From positions 62,001 to 126,000 of the forward strand of contig NZ_FMCX01000007.1 of assembly GCF_900091555.1 (NCBI RefSeq): 64,000 nt of DNA, read 5' to 3'. Shown here piece after piece: positions 51,094 to 58,980 of the stretch (positions are counted from its first letter, which is position 1; each line of letters begins with the position of its first letter). Made by a program: the position numbers and the translations under genes. Source of the stretch: Micromonospora mirobrigensis. Its GTDB lineage: Bacteria; Actinomycetota; Actinomycetes; Mycobacteriales; Micromonosporaceae. The notes beneath the pieces were generated by a model. The model saw only the letters and a list, made by a program, of their open reading frames with translations, was not told the DNA's origin and searched no databases.

Positions 51094-52113
51094 GTGCGAT
51101 TCGACCGGACCATCCACATCGCCGGCACGGGTGTCTTCCTGCCGCCGGCCGTCCCCGTCCAGCCGGCCGTCGACGCCGGCCTGGTGGACGAGGCACACCG
51201 GGACCTCGGGTACGACACGGTGACGGTCGCCGAGGAGACAGCGGCCGCCGACATGGCGGTCGAGGCCGCCCGCGTCGCGGTCCGCCGCTCCGGCATCCCA
51301 CCCGAGGAGTACGACCTGCTGCTGCACGCCAGCCTCTGGTACCAGGGCCTGGACATGTGGGCCTCGGCCAGCTACGTGGCCAACCAGTCGCTGGGCGCCC
51401 GGGCGCTCGCCTTCGACGTGCAGCAGCGCTCCAACGGCGGCATGGGCGCCCTGCACCTGGCCGCCGGCCAGCTCGCCGCCGGGGCCGCCGAGACCGCGCT
51501 GGTCACCACCGGCGACCGGTTCGCCGCACCGGCGTTCAACCGGTGGGGATCGCAGTTCTACACGATCTTCGGCGACGCCGGCACGGCGTTGGCGCTCTCC
51601 ACCCGCTCCGGGGTGGCCCGGCTGCTCTCCTGCGCGGCGGCGGCGGACAACACCCTGGAGAAGTGGGGCCGGGGCAGCACCCCGTTCGGCACCTCGCCCG
51701 GGCAGGAGGCACCGGTGCAGGTGCTGCGGCGGGCGGCGGAGCACGCCGCCACGCCGGAGGCGGAGGGCTCCTGGGAACGCATCGAGGCGCAGATGCTCCG
51801 GGTCCGCGACGAGGCCCTCGCCGACGCCGGCGTCGGGGCGGAGGACGTCGCCCGTGCGGTGGTGCCCTTCATCCACCGGGGCGGCGGCCAGGGCGAGAAC
51901 TACGACCTGCTCGGCTTCGGCGAGAAGAAGAGCCTGTGGGAGTTCGGCCGTACCGTCGGGCATCTCGGCGCGGGTGACCAGCCGGCGGGCCTCAACCACC
52001 TGTTCGAGCGGCAGCTGGTCGCCCCGGGCGACCTCGTGCTGCTGATCGGGGTCGGCGTCGGTTTCAGCTTCACCGCAGCCGTGCTGGAGGTGACCGACCT
52101 GCCGCGCTGGTGA
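51094..52113 (+). CDS. KASIII-like protein with Ser at the active-site Cys position (copy 2)
   Basis: 339 residues, the same length as the protein at 49857 and highly similar throughout. It also has Ser113 in FDVQQRSNGG, His261 in FIHRGGG, and GHLGAGDQ in place of the Asn motif. Both starts are GTG followed by the same RFxRTI opening. A recent tandem duplication is evident, yet each copy has its own SARP-type repeats. They may form a heterodimer or act on different acyl groups. Not a canonical condensing enzyme. Confidence 0.88.
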   Translation: MRFDRTIHIAGTGVFLPPAVPVQPAVDAGLVDEAHRDLGYDTVTVAEETAAADMAVEAARVAVRRSGIPPEEYDLLLHASLWYQGLDMWASASYVANQSLGARALAFDVQQRSNGGMGALHLAAGQLAAGAAETALVTTGDRFAAPAFNRWGSQFYTIFGDAGTALALSTRSGVARLLSCAAAADNTLEKWGRGSTPFGTSPGQEAPVQVLRRAAEHAATPEAEGSWERIEAQMLRVRDEALADAGVGAEDVARAVVPFIHRGGGQGENYDLLGFGEKKSLWEFGRTVGHLGAGDQPAGLNHLFERQLVAPGDLVLLIGVGVGFSFTAAVLEVTDLPRW

Positions 52114-52125
52114 CCCACCGACCGC

Positions 52126-52166
52126 CAGGTCGGGGACCGTCCGCGGCGCGGACGGTCCCCGACCTG
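52126..52166. terminator. 18-bp perfect bidirectional terminator
   Basis: An 18-bp perfect stem (52126-52143 with 52149-52166), 5-nt loop, followed by TTCTT. It sits between the convergent KASIII-like and MFS genes, 13 bases past one stop and 16 bases past the other. Confidence 0.82.
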
Positions 52167-52181
52167 TTCTTGGCCGGACGG

Positions 52182-53669
52182 TCAGGCGGTGGCCGACGCC
52201 GGCGCCGGCGCCGGGGCGCGACGTCCGGGCAGCAGCTGCACCAGGGCCACCACCGCCACGGCGAGGGCCAGCAGCAGCACCGAGCTGAGCAGGTACGCGT
52301 GCGGGAAGCGGTCGGCGCCCGTACGGTCGTCCAGCGCGCCGTAGAAGACCACCCCGATCAGCGCCACCCCCACCGAGTTGCCCACCTGCAACGCGGTGGA
52401 GAGCGCCCCGGAGGCCGCACCGACGTGCCGTGGCGCCACCCCGGCCAGGACGATCGACGCCAGCGGCGCCATGACCAGCCCCATCCCGACGCCGCCGACC
52501 ACCAGGGCCGGCACCAGCAGCACCGGATTGCCGCTGATTCCGATCTGCTCCACGGTCACGTCCAGGCCCAGCACGCCGAGGGCCAGGGCGGCCCCGCCGA
52601 CGGCCAGCACCTGCCGGCCCAGTCGGGCCGCCAGCCGGCCGGCGAAGAAGGACGCGGCCATGAAGCCGAGCCCCTGCGGCACCAGCATCAGACCGGCCTC
52701 CAGCGCGCTGAGCCCGCGACCCTGCTGGAGATAGAGGGCGAAGACCAGGAAGAACGACGCCATCCCCGAGTAGTAGACCAGCGTGGTCACGATGCCGGCG
52801 CCGAACGCGCGCTGCCGGAACAGCGCCAGGTTCATCAGCGGCGCGCCACCCCGCGCGGCCAGCCGGTGCTGGTACGCGGCGAAGACGGCGAGCAGCGGTC
52901 CCGCCGCGGCGAGGCTGAGCCAGGTCCACATCGGCCAGCCGCGCTCCCGCCCCTCGACCAGCGGCAGCACCGTGGCCACCAGACCGAGGGTGATCAGCAG
53001 CGCGCCGACCAGGTCGGGGCGTTCCCGGCCCGGGGCCCGGGACTCCGGGACCACCCGGGGCACCAGCAGCAACGCCACCAGTCCGACCGGCAGGTTGATC
53101 AGGAAGCACATCCGCCAGCCGAGCCCGGCCAGGTCGGACTGGATCAGGGCACCGCCGATGAGCTGCCCGAAGATACCGGCGATCCCCATCGTCAGGCCGT
53201 ACGCGTTGAACGCGGCGGCCCGGTACCTGCCGGTGTAGACGACGCCGAGGATGGCCAGCACCTGCGGGGCCATCGCGGCCGCCGCCACCCCCTGGAAGAT
53301 CCGGGCGGCGACCAGCGAGCCGGCGTCGGGCGCCAGCCCGCAGGCGGCCGAGGCGAGGGTGAACAGGGCCAGGCCGATGCTGAACATCCGCCGCCGCCCG
53401 TACAGGTCACCGAGCCGGCCGCCGGTGATCAGACCGGCCGCGTACGCCAGGCCGTAGCCGGCCACGACGAACTCGATCTGCGCCGCGCTCGCCCCGAGGT
53501 CCGCCTGCGTCGAGGGGATCGCGACGTTCACGATGAAGAAGTCGAGTGTGATCATGAAGATGCCGGTGAGAACCACCCAGAGGGTGCCCCATCCCGGTGC
53601 CCGCTCCGCCGGCTCGGCCACGGCCGTCGCCTCGGTCGGGGGCAGCTCCTGCTGCCTGCCAGTGGTCAT
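52182..53669 (-). CDS. MFS drug-resistance transporter (DHA2, EmrB/QacA type)
   Basis: A 495-residue, 14-TM-type major facilitator. The first helix pair contains FMITLDFFIVNVAIP, the loop motif GGRLGDLYGRRR, and the motif-C-like helix GPxx is degenerate. Such proton antiporters export antibiotics, so it is the likely self-resistance or export gene of the cluster. The ATG is at 53669 with AGGAG upstream. It follows a SnoaL-like gene by 100 bases, same strand. Confidence 0.9.
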   Translation of the reverse strand: MTTGRQQELPPTEATAVAEPAERAPGWGTLWVVLTGIFMITLDFFIVNVAIPSTQADLGASAAQIEFVVAGYGLAYAAGLITGGRLGDLYGRRRMFSIGLALFTLASAACGLAPDAGSLVAARIFQGVAAAAMAPQVLAILGVVYTGRYRAAAFNAYGLTMGIAGIFGQLIGGALIQSDLAGLGWRMCFLINLPVGLVALLLVPRVVPESRAPGRERPDLVGALLITLGLVATVLPLVEGRERGWPMWTWLSLAAAGPLLAVFAAYQHRLAARGGAPLMNLALFRQRAFGAGIVTTLVYYSGMASFFLVFALYLQQGRGLSALEAGLMLVPQGLGFMAASFFAGRLAARLGRQVLAVGGAALALGVLGLDVTVEQIGISGNPVLLVPALVVGGVGMGLVMAPLASIVLAGVAPRHVGAASGALSTALQVGNSVGVALIGVVFYGALDDRTGADRFPHAYLLSSVLLLALAVAVVALVQLLPGRRAPAPAPASATA

Positions 53670-53769
53670 GGTGGCGCTCCTGTCGTGTACGGGTCGCCGG
53701 ACGACCGCCGACGGCGGCCACGGGACGCACCCGTCGGGTACGCGCCACCGTGGCCGCCGGCCGGTGCGG

Positions 53770-54141
53770 TCAGGCCGCCGAGGGAACCTTGTCGAGGAAG
53801 CCGTAGACGTCGCGGATGCGGCCGTCGGCGTCGACCACCGCCACGTCGAAGCCGATCACCAGCGAGTCGCCGCCGCCGGCGGGGACCAGCTCCCAGGTGA
53901 ACCGGGCGATGTCGTGGTGGCTGTCCACGGCGCTGATCAGCTTGAACTCGTAGCCCGGGAACTGCTCCCGGGCGCCGCTGATCACCGCCGCGACCCCCGC
54001 GCGCCCCTGAACGGCGGCCAGCGGGTCGGTGTAGGAGCAGTTCTCCGCCCACACCTCGGCGATCTTCCGCTCCCGCGCCTGCGGGTCCGCCTCGTTCCAG
54101 ATCTCCAGGTAGTTACCGACCAGCTCGGCCAGGTCGCTCAC
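53770..54141 (-). CDS. SnoaL/NTF2-like small protein (copy 1)
   Basis: A 123-residue NTF2-fold protein (LVGNYLEIWNEADPQARERKI opening in two pieces, DPLAAVQGR, a central HHDIARFTWEL strand). Paralogue of the protein at 55812-56180. NTF2-like domains serve as cyclases, hydrolases or binding pockets; no catalytic pair can be assigned. GTG 54141 follows GGAGGGAG. Divergent from the FabI operon. A single GTCAGCG-like heptamer upstream on this strand (about 54254) is too little to call a SARP site. Confidence 0.83.
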   Translation of the reverse strand: MSDLAELVGNYLEIWNEADPQARERKIAEVWAENCSYTDPLAAVQGRAGVAAVISGAREQFPGYEFKLISAVDSHHDIARFTWELVPAGGGDSLVIGFDVAVVDADGRIRDVYGFLDKVPSAA

Positions 54142-54279
54142 GGACTTCTCCCTCCGGTACGTGGACGCCGCCGTGCGGTGGCGGCGCTCTTCGACGAACC
54201 GAACCTCCCATGACCCACCGCCCCCAGTCGATTACGTTGGCGGTAAAGCAGCCGCTGACCTGAGCCCCCCCGAGGGGAC

Positions 54280-54322
54280 GTCAGCGACGTGTCACGCGGT
54301 CGTCAGCCCGGCCGGTCATGCT
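54280..54322 (+). promoter_or_regulatory. SARP-type direct repeats and -10, fabI operon
   Basis: GTCAGCG (54280), GTCACGC (54291) and GTCAGCC (54302) in 11-bp register, then CATGCT (54317-54322) after 8 bp. It precedes the fabI-maoC-SnoaL genes. Confidence 0.7.
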
Positions 54323-54425
54323 CCTGCTCGACCCCGCCCGGCCGCGGCACGCGCCCGTCGACCAGCCATCCGCCGTGCGACCGCACACCCCGGCCGGCAC
54401 ACTCCCCTCGTCACCGGAGGCCGCT

Positions 54426-55208
54426 GTGCTCCTGGACGGAAAGCGCCTGCTCGTCACCGGCGCCCTCAACGACCGGTCGATCGCGTACGCGACCGCCCGC
54501 CTGGCCCAGCAACAGGGGGCCGAGGTGATCCTCACCGGGTTCGGCCGCGGGCTGCGCATCACCCGGTACCTCGCCGAGAAGCTGGAACCGGCCTGCGACG
54601 TGCTGGAACTCGACGCCACCCGGCCGGAGCACCTGACCGCGGTGGCCGAGGAGCTGGACCGCCGGTGGGGCCGGCTCGACGGCATCCTGCACGCCATCGC
54701 CTACGCCCCGCCCGGCGCGCTCGGCGGCAACTTCCTCACCGCCTCGTGGGACGAGGTCGGCCCGGCGGTGCAGGTCTCGACGTACTCCTTCGTGGCCTTC
54801 GGCCGGGCCTTCGCCCCGCTGCTGGCCAAGGCCGGCGGCGGGTCGCTGGTCGGCGTCGACTTCGACGCCGGCCAGGCCTGGCCCGGATACGACTGGATGG
54901 GCGTCGCCAAGGCCGGGCTGGAGAGCTCGTGCCGCTACCTGGCGCACGCCCTCGGCGGGCAGGGCACCCGGGTGAACCTGGTCGCGGCCGGGCCGCTGCG
55001 CACCGTCGCCGCCACCGCCATCTCCTCGTTCGACACCTTCGAGGCGGCCTGGCAGCAGCGGGCGCCGCTCGGCTGGGACGTCCAGGACACCTCGGTCGTC
55101 GCCCGGGCGATCTGTGCCCTCTGGTCGGACTGGCTGCCCGCCGTCACCGGCGAGGTCATCCACGTCGACGGCGGCGCGCACGCCGTGGCCGGTGGGGCCG
55201 TCCGATGA
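54426..55208 (+). CDS. fabI: Enoyl-ACP reductase (FabI/InhA type)
   Basis: A 260-residue SDR-type enoyl reductase: LLVTGALNDRSIAYATA is the FabI nucleotide-binding opening, and YDWMGVAKA carries the Tyr-x6-Lys pair. GTG 54426 follows GGAGG. It overlaps the MaoC gene (ATGA). Because the PKS lacks an ER domain and the cluster has no other enoyl reductase, it probably works in trans to saturate the chain. A duplicate target for resistance is a less likely reading. Confidence 0.9.
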   Translation: MLLDGKRLLVTGALNDRSIAYATARLAQQQGAEVILTGFGRGLRITRYLAEKLEPACDVLELDATRPEHLTAVAEELDRRWGRLDGILHAIAYAPPGALGGNFLTASWDEVGPAVQVSTYSFVAFGRAFAPLLAKAGGGSLVGVDFDAGQAWPGYDWMGVAKAGLESSCRYLAHALGGQGTRVNLVAAGPLRTVAATAISSFDTFEAAWQQRAPLGWDVQDTSVVARAICALWSDWLPAVTGEVIHVDGGAHAVAGGAVR

Positions 55209-55723
55209 GGCGGGTGGCGACCCCGGCGGAGCTCGCCGGCCTGGTCGGGCAGGAGTTGGGCTGCTCCGCCTGGCAGCTGGTCGACCAGCGCCGGGTGGAC
55301 GCCTTCGCCGAGGTCACCGGCGACCGCCAGTGGATCCACACCCGCCCGGACCTCGCCGCCGCCGGGCCGTACGGCACCACCCTGGCCCACGGTTTCCTGG
55401 CGCTCAGCCTCACCTCGGCGATGATCTTCGAGGTGCTCGCCGTCGACGGCGTCGAGCTGATCCTCAACAAGGGTGTCGGCCGGCTCCGCTTCAGCAACCC
55501 GGTACGGGTCGGCGACCGGGTCCGCGGCCGGGTGGTGCTCACCGCCGCGCAGAGCCGCCCGAGAGGCTGGTGGGAGGCGGTCTTCACGGTGCACGTCGAG
55601 GTGGCCGACGCGGAGCCGGCGCTGCGGGCGGAACTCACCTTCCTCTATCAACCGGTGACGAACACGGTGGACGCCACGATCGCGGTGGGGGCCACGAAAG
55701 GGGCATCTGCCGCTACCATCTGA
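55205..55723 (+). CDS. MaoC-like dehydratase
   Basis: A 172-residue hotdog (R)-hydratase: the catalytic Asp and His lie in TGDRQWIHTRPDLAAAG, with YGTTLAHGFLALSL following. It dehydrates 3-hydroxyacyl thioesters. Coupled to fabI by a 4-base overlap, so dehydration and enoyl reduction are made together. It may complement the PKS DH, whose second acidic residue is Glu. Confidence 0.9.
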   Translation: MRRVATPAELAGLVGQELGCSAWQLVDQRRVDAFAEVTGDRQWIHTRPDLAAAGPYGTTLAHGFLALSLTSAMIFEVLAVDGVELILNKGVGRLRFSNPVRVGDRVRGRVVLTAAQSRPRGWWEAVFTVHVEVADAEPALRAELTFLYQPVTNTVDATIAVGATKGASAATI

Positions 55724-55811
55724 CGAATCGGCCGGGGGCGATCTGTTCGTGCCATCCCGACGGCTGACCGTGGCTGATCCCGCGCCACACCGTTTGGAGG
55801 GAAGCGCCCCG

Positions 55812-56180
55812 TTGCCCACCGTCACCGAACTCGTCCACCGGTACGTCGCGCTCTGGAACGAGGCGGACCCGGACGTCCGCCGCCGGGAGATCCCGGCGAT
55901 CTGGTCCGAGCGCGGCGTCTACACCGATCCGGTGGTGGTGATGGTGGGCCACGACGCCATCGAGGCGCTGGTCGGCACCGCCCGCTCCCAGTTCGAGGGG
56001 CACCAGGTCCGCCTGCTCACCACCGTCGACGCCCATCACAACGTCGCCCGGTTCGGCTGTGCCGTGGTACGGCCGGGCCGGGCGCACCGGACGTTGGTCA
56101 CCTGCGACGTGGCGGTGGCCGACGACGACGGCCGGCTGCGCTACGTGCACGTCTTCATCGACGCCCTCGCCCCGCACTGA
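55812..56180 (+). CDS. SnoaL/NTF2-like small protein (copy 2)
   Basis: A 122-residue NTF2-like protein, paralogous to the one at 53770 (LVHRYVALWNEADPDVRR, then VDAHHNVARFG and a VHVFIDAL end). The TTG at 55812 with GGAGGGAAG upstream gives a length matching the paralogue; GTG 55749 would add 21 unrelated residues. It probably belongs to the fabI operon. Function unknown. Confidence 0.78.
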   Translation: MPTVTELVHRYVALWNEADPDVRRREIPAIWSERGVYTDPVVVMVGHDAIEALVGTARSQFEGHQVRLLTTVDAHHNVARFGCAVVRPGRAHRTLVTCDVAVADDDGRLRYVHVFIDALAPH

Positions 56181-56256
56181 CCGGGTGGGGATGCGGGGCG
56201 GGACGCGCGGCGGCGGCAGGCGCTTCGAGCGCCTGCCGCCGGAGGTCGGGCGCGCG

Positions 56257-56421
56257 TCAGGAGGAGGCGGCCGCCGCGAGCAACTCGTCCAGGCGCCACA
56301 GCGACTGGTCGGCCTGCTCGGCGACGGCCGGGTTGTCGGGCTCGGCGCAGACCGCGCCGAACATCTGCAACACGGCCATGTGCGCGGCCTCGAGGGTGGC
56401 GGCATCGGGTTGGTCGGGCAT
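56257..56421 (-). CDS. 54-residue protein downstream of the DUF2156 gene
   Basis: A small acidic, Ala-rich helical protein (MPDQPDAATLEAAHMAVLQM ... ends AAAASS). The ATG has GGAGC upstream, the gene begins 47 bases after the DUF2156 stop on the same strand, and coding bias fits. No family recognised. It could be a partner or stabiliser of the transferase. Confidence 0.62.
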   Translation of the reverse strand: MPDQPDAATLEAAHMAVLQMFGAVCAEPDNPAVAEQADQSLWRLDELLAAAASS

Positions 56422-56468
56422 CTCGGGCTCCGTTCGGAAAGGGATCGACGGTACGGGGTCGGAGGGCG

Positions 56469-57464
56469 TCAGAACGCGCCGCAGGCGCGGAACACGTGCG
56501 CGAAGCCGGCCACGCTGGCGCGGCCCTGGAAGGCCAGGTACTCCGGCAGCACCACGTCCGGCGCCCACTTCTCCTTGTAGGACAGCTGGGACTGGGCCGG
56601 GTACACCTGCTCCCCGTACGTCCAGAGCAGGTGCATGAACCGGTTGAACGCGACGCTGTGCCCGGGCAGCTCCAGCGCGTCGTCCAGCCCGGTGAACGGG
56701 GTGAAGCCGAAGTGCAGCCAGGGCACCCCCTCGGCGCGGAACGTATCGATCGCCGTCTTGTTGATCGCCTCCATCAGTCCCGGCGTCTCCGACGGCTGCC
56801 GCCGGCTCAGGTCGTGCATCCACCCCGGACGGCTGCCGTACACCGGCGAGTACGAGATGTAGCCGACCAACTCGTCGTCGATGGTGCCGACGAAGAGCCG
56901 GCGGTACGCCTGCATCTCACCGCCGTACTCGCCGACCAGGAACTGCAGCTCGGGGGTGTGCTCGCCCTTGCTGCGCAGCCAGACCTGGTCGAGCTGGCGC
57001 ATCCGGTCGTACCACTGCTCGGGCTGGACCTCACGCACGACGAGGCCGGCGCGGTGGGCGCGGGAGATCTTGTTGCGCAGTCGCATGAACTTCGTGCCGG
57101 CCAGGGTGAAGTGCGCCAGGTCGACCGCGTACGAGGCACCGACCTGGTTGACGGTGAAGCCGTTGCGGGCGTAGCGCTCGGCGTCGGCGCGCTGCAACTG
57201 GATCGAGACGATGGACCGCCCCTGCTCGGCCGCGAACTCGACGAAGGCCGCCAGCAGCCCGTCCTGCTCCTCGGCCGGGGCGAAGACCCCACCGAACTGC
57301 ACCAGGTACGCGCCGGCGACGCGGTAGACGATCACGCCTCGGCGACCCGGCGCGGTGAACACCGAGTTTCCGCTGCTGGCGCCCAGGAAAGCGCTCGGAT
57401 TGTCCACGCCGGGACCGCGCACGGCCTCGAGCACCGACGCTGAGGGGGAAATTGTTCCGGTCAT
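56469..57464 (-). CDS. DUF2156/MprF-C-like aminoacyl-tRNA-dependent transferase (VlmA-like)
   Basis: A 331-residue protein of the DUF2156 (LPG synthase C-terminal) class: tandem GNAT-like halves, with RLRNKISRAHRAG and ISYSPVYGSRPGWMHDLSRR, GLMEAINKTAID and the LHFGFTPF stretch typical of these enzymes, without any membrane domain. Family members transfer amino acids from aminoacyl-tRNA. In valanimycin biosynthesis VlmA moves serine from seryl-tRNA to isobutylhydroxylamine (established). Here it would acylate a long-chain hydroxylamine. ATG 57464 follows AGGAAG. Two tRNA-Ser-like genes lie 290 bases away, divergent, and may supply its substrate. Confidence 0.86.
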   Translation of the reverse strand: MTGTISPSASVLEAVRGPGVDNPSAFLGASSGNSVFTAPGRRGVIVYRVAGAYLVQFGGVFAPAEEQDGLLAAFVEFAAEQGRSIVSIQLQRADAERYARNGFTVNQVGASYAVDLAHFTLAGTKFMRLRNKISRAHRAGLVVREVQPEQWYDRMRQLDQVWLRSKGEHTPELQFLVGEYGGEMQAYRRLFVGTIDDELVGYISYSPVYGSRPGWMHDLSRRQPSETPGLMEAINKTAIDTFRAEGVPWLHFGFTPFTGLDDALELPGHSVAFNRFMHLLWTYGEQVYPAQSQLSYKEKWAPDVVLPEYLAFQGRASVAGFAHVFRACGAF

Positions 57465-57577
57465 CACGCACTTCCTATTCAGGCAGGCATACAGGACGAA
57501 CTCGGACAGCGGCCCGCCCGGCTCCGAGTTCGGATCCGGCCGCCGGCGAGGCGACCGAACCAGGCGCACGCTCCATC

Positions 57578-57607
57578 AGATATGACACAGGCCCGCTTTG
57601 TTGGCAA
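57578..57607 (-). promoter_or_regulatory. Putative sigma-70-type promoter of the DUF2156 gene
   Basis: On the minus strand TTGCCA (57607-57602) and ATATCT (57583-57578) are separated by 18 bp, about 115 bases upstream of the start codon. No SARP-type array was found on this strand. The region 57465-57752 contains no gene. Confidence 0.4.
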
Positions 57608-57656
57608 GGGTGGAAATGAGTATGCGTCGAATGCGGCGGAACCGGCCGGTGAATAC

Positions 57657-57699
57657 GTCAGCACCTTGTCAGCGGAACGTCAGCACGATGAGGCATTCT
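57657..57699 (+). promoter_or_regulatory. SARP-type direct repeats and -10, tRNA-like/kinase transcript
   Basis: GTCAGCA (57657), GTCAGCG (57668) and GTCAGCA (57679) are exactly 11 bp apart. CATTCT (57694-57699) follows after 8 bp. Transcription would begin near 57706, some 47 bases before the first tRNA-like gene, with no protein gene in between. Confidence 0.72.
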
Positions 57700-57752
57700 T
57701 TGTTTGCGAGGGAGGCCGGAACGGATTCCTCGAGAAACACAAAGCAATTCCA

Positions 57753-57847
<95 letters not shown>

Positions 57848-57882
57848 GAACCACCGCACCACCCGCACCACCGCACCACCCA

Positions 57883-57979
<97 letters not shown>

Positions 57980-58023
57980 CACCACGCGACACGTACCGGC
58001 CGCCGAGCAGACGGGAAGCTGTC

Positions 58024-58977
58024 ATGCCCACGCGCGATCGCCCCTTCGCACGCGGCCTGGTCGTCGCCAATCCGGCGGCCGGCAGGGTGACCGATGATCT
58101 GGTCGAGGAGGTGCTCGCCCGCTGTCGCAAGCACCTGGACAGCGTCAGCCTGCACCGCACCACCGAGGTCGGGGACGCCGCCCGGGTGGTCGCCGCGGCC
58201 GCCCGCACCGCAGGCGCCGAGCGACCCGACGTGGTGGTCTCCGTCGGCGGGGACGGCACCGTCCGGGAGGTGGTGACCGGCCTGGTCGGGGCCGCCACGC
58301 CGGCGGGGCCGGCGCTGCTGGTCGTACCGGCCGGGACCGGCAACTCCAACTACCTGGCCCAGTGGGGCGCCGAACCGTGGCCCGACGCGGTGGACGCCGC
58401 GCTGCGCGGCGAGGACTCCCGGGTACGCCACCTCGACCTGGCCCGGATCCGCGAGCGAGACCAGCTGGTCCTGCTCGGCGCCGCCACCGGGACCGTCGCC
58501 GAGGCCCTCCAGATCGCCCGCACCGTACGCGTGGCCGGTCCGGCCCGTTACCAGGAGGCGTTCACCCGGGCCTGCCGGGACGGCGTGCCCTACCCGGGCC
58601 GGGTCAGCGTGGACGGCCGGGTGGTCCACGAGGGCGGCACGATCCTGGTCAACGTCGGCGGCGGACGCTACCGGGGCGGCACGTACCAGCTCCTGCCGCA
58701 CTCGGTGCTCGACGACGGCCAGTTGGACGTCTGCGTGATCGGCGACGGCGTCGACCCGCTGCGGGTGCCGGAGCTGATCCTCGCCGGTGACCACGTCCGC
58801 GAGCCCGGCGTCGTCTACGCCCGCGGCCGGACGATCACCGTGGAACGCACCGACGGCACACCGATCTGGTTCGAGCACGACGGCGAACTGCTCGACCGGG
58901 ACCGCACCGCGTACACCCTGGACGTGGTGCCGGGCGCGCTCGCGGTGGCCTGCCGGTTCCCCACCCCGGCCGGGTGA
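58024..58977 (+). CDS. Diacylglycerol-kinase-family lipid kinase (VlmJ-like)
   Basis: A 317-residue DAGK/sphingosine-kinase-family protein: VVANPAAGR, the nucleotide loop VSVGGDGTVREVV and VPAGTGNSNYLAQ, with a C-terminal beta-domain (EHDGELLDRD). In valanimycin biosynthesis the homologue VlmJ phosphorylates valanimycin hydrate before VlmK eliminates phosphate (established). ATG 58024 follows GGGAAG. The longer in-frame opening from 57793 is rejected because it crosses both tRNA-like genes. It is 3 bases from the MmgE/PrpD gene, mirroring vlmJ-vlmK. Confidence 0.9.
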   Translation: MPTRDRPFARGLVVANPAAGRVTDDLVEEVLARCRKHLDSVSLHRTTEVGDAARVVAAAARTAGAERPDVVVSVGGDGTVREVVTGLVGAATPAGPALLVVPAGTGNSNYLAQWGAEPWPDAVDAALRGEDSRVRHLDLARIRERDQLVLLGAATGTVAEALQIARTVRVAGPARYQEAFTRACRDGVPYPGRVSVDGRVVHEGGTILVNVGGGRYRGGTYQLLPHSVLDDGQLDVCVIGDGVDPLRVPELILAGDHVREPGVVYARGRTITVERTDGTPIWFEHDGELLDRDRTAYTLDVVPGALAVACRFPTPAG

Positions 58978-58980
58978 GTC

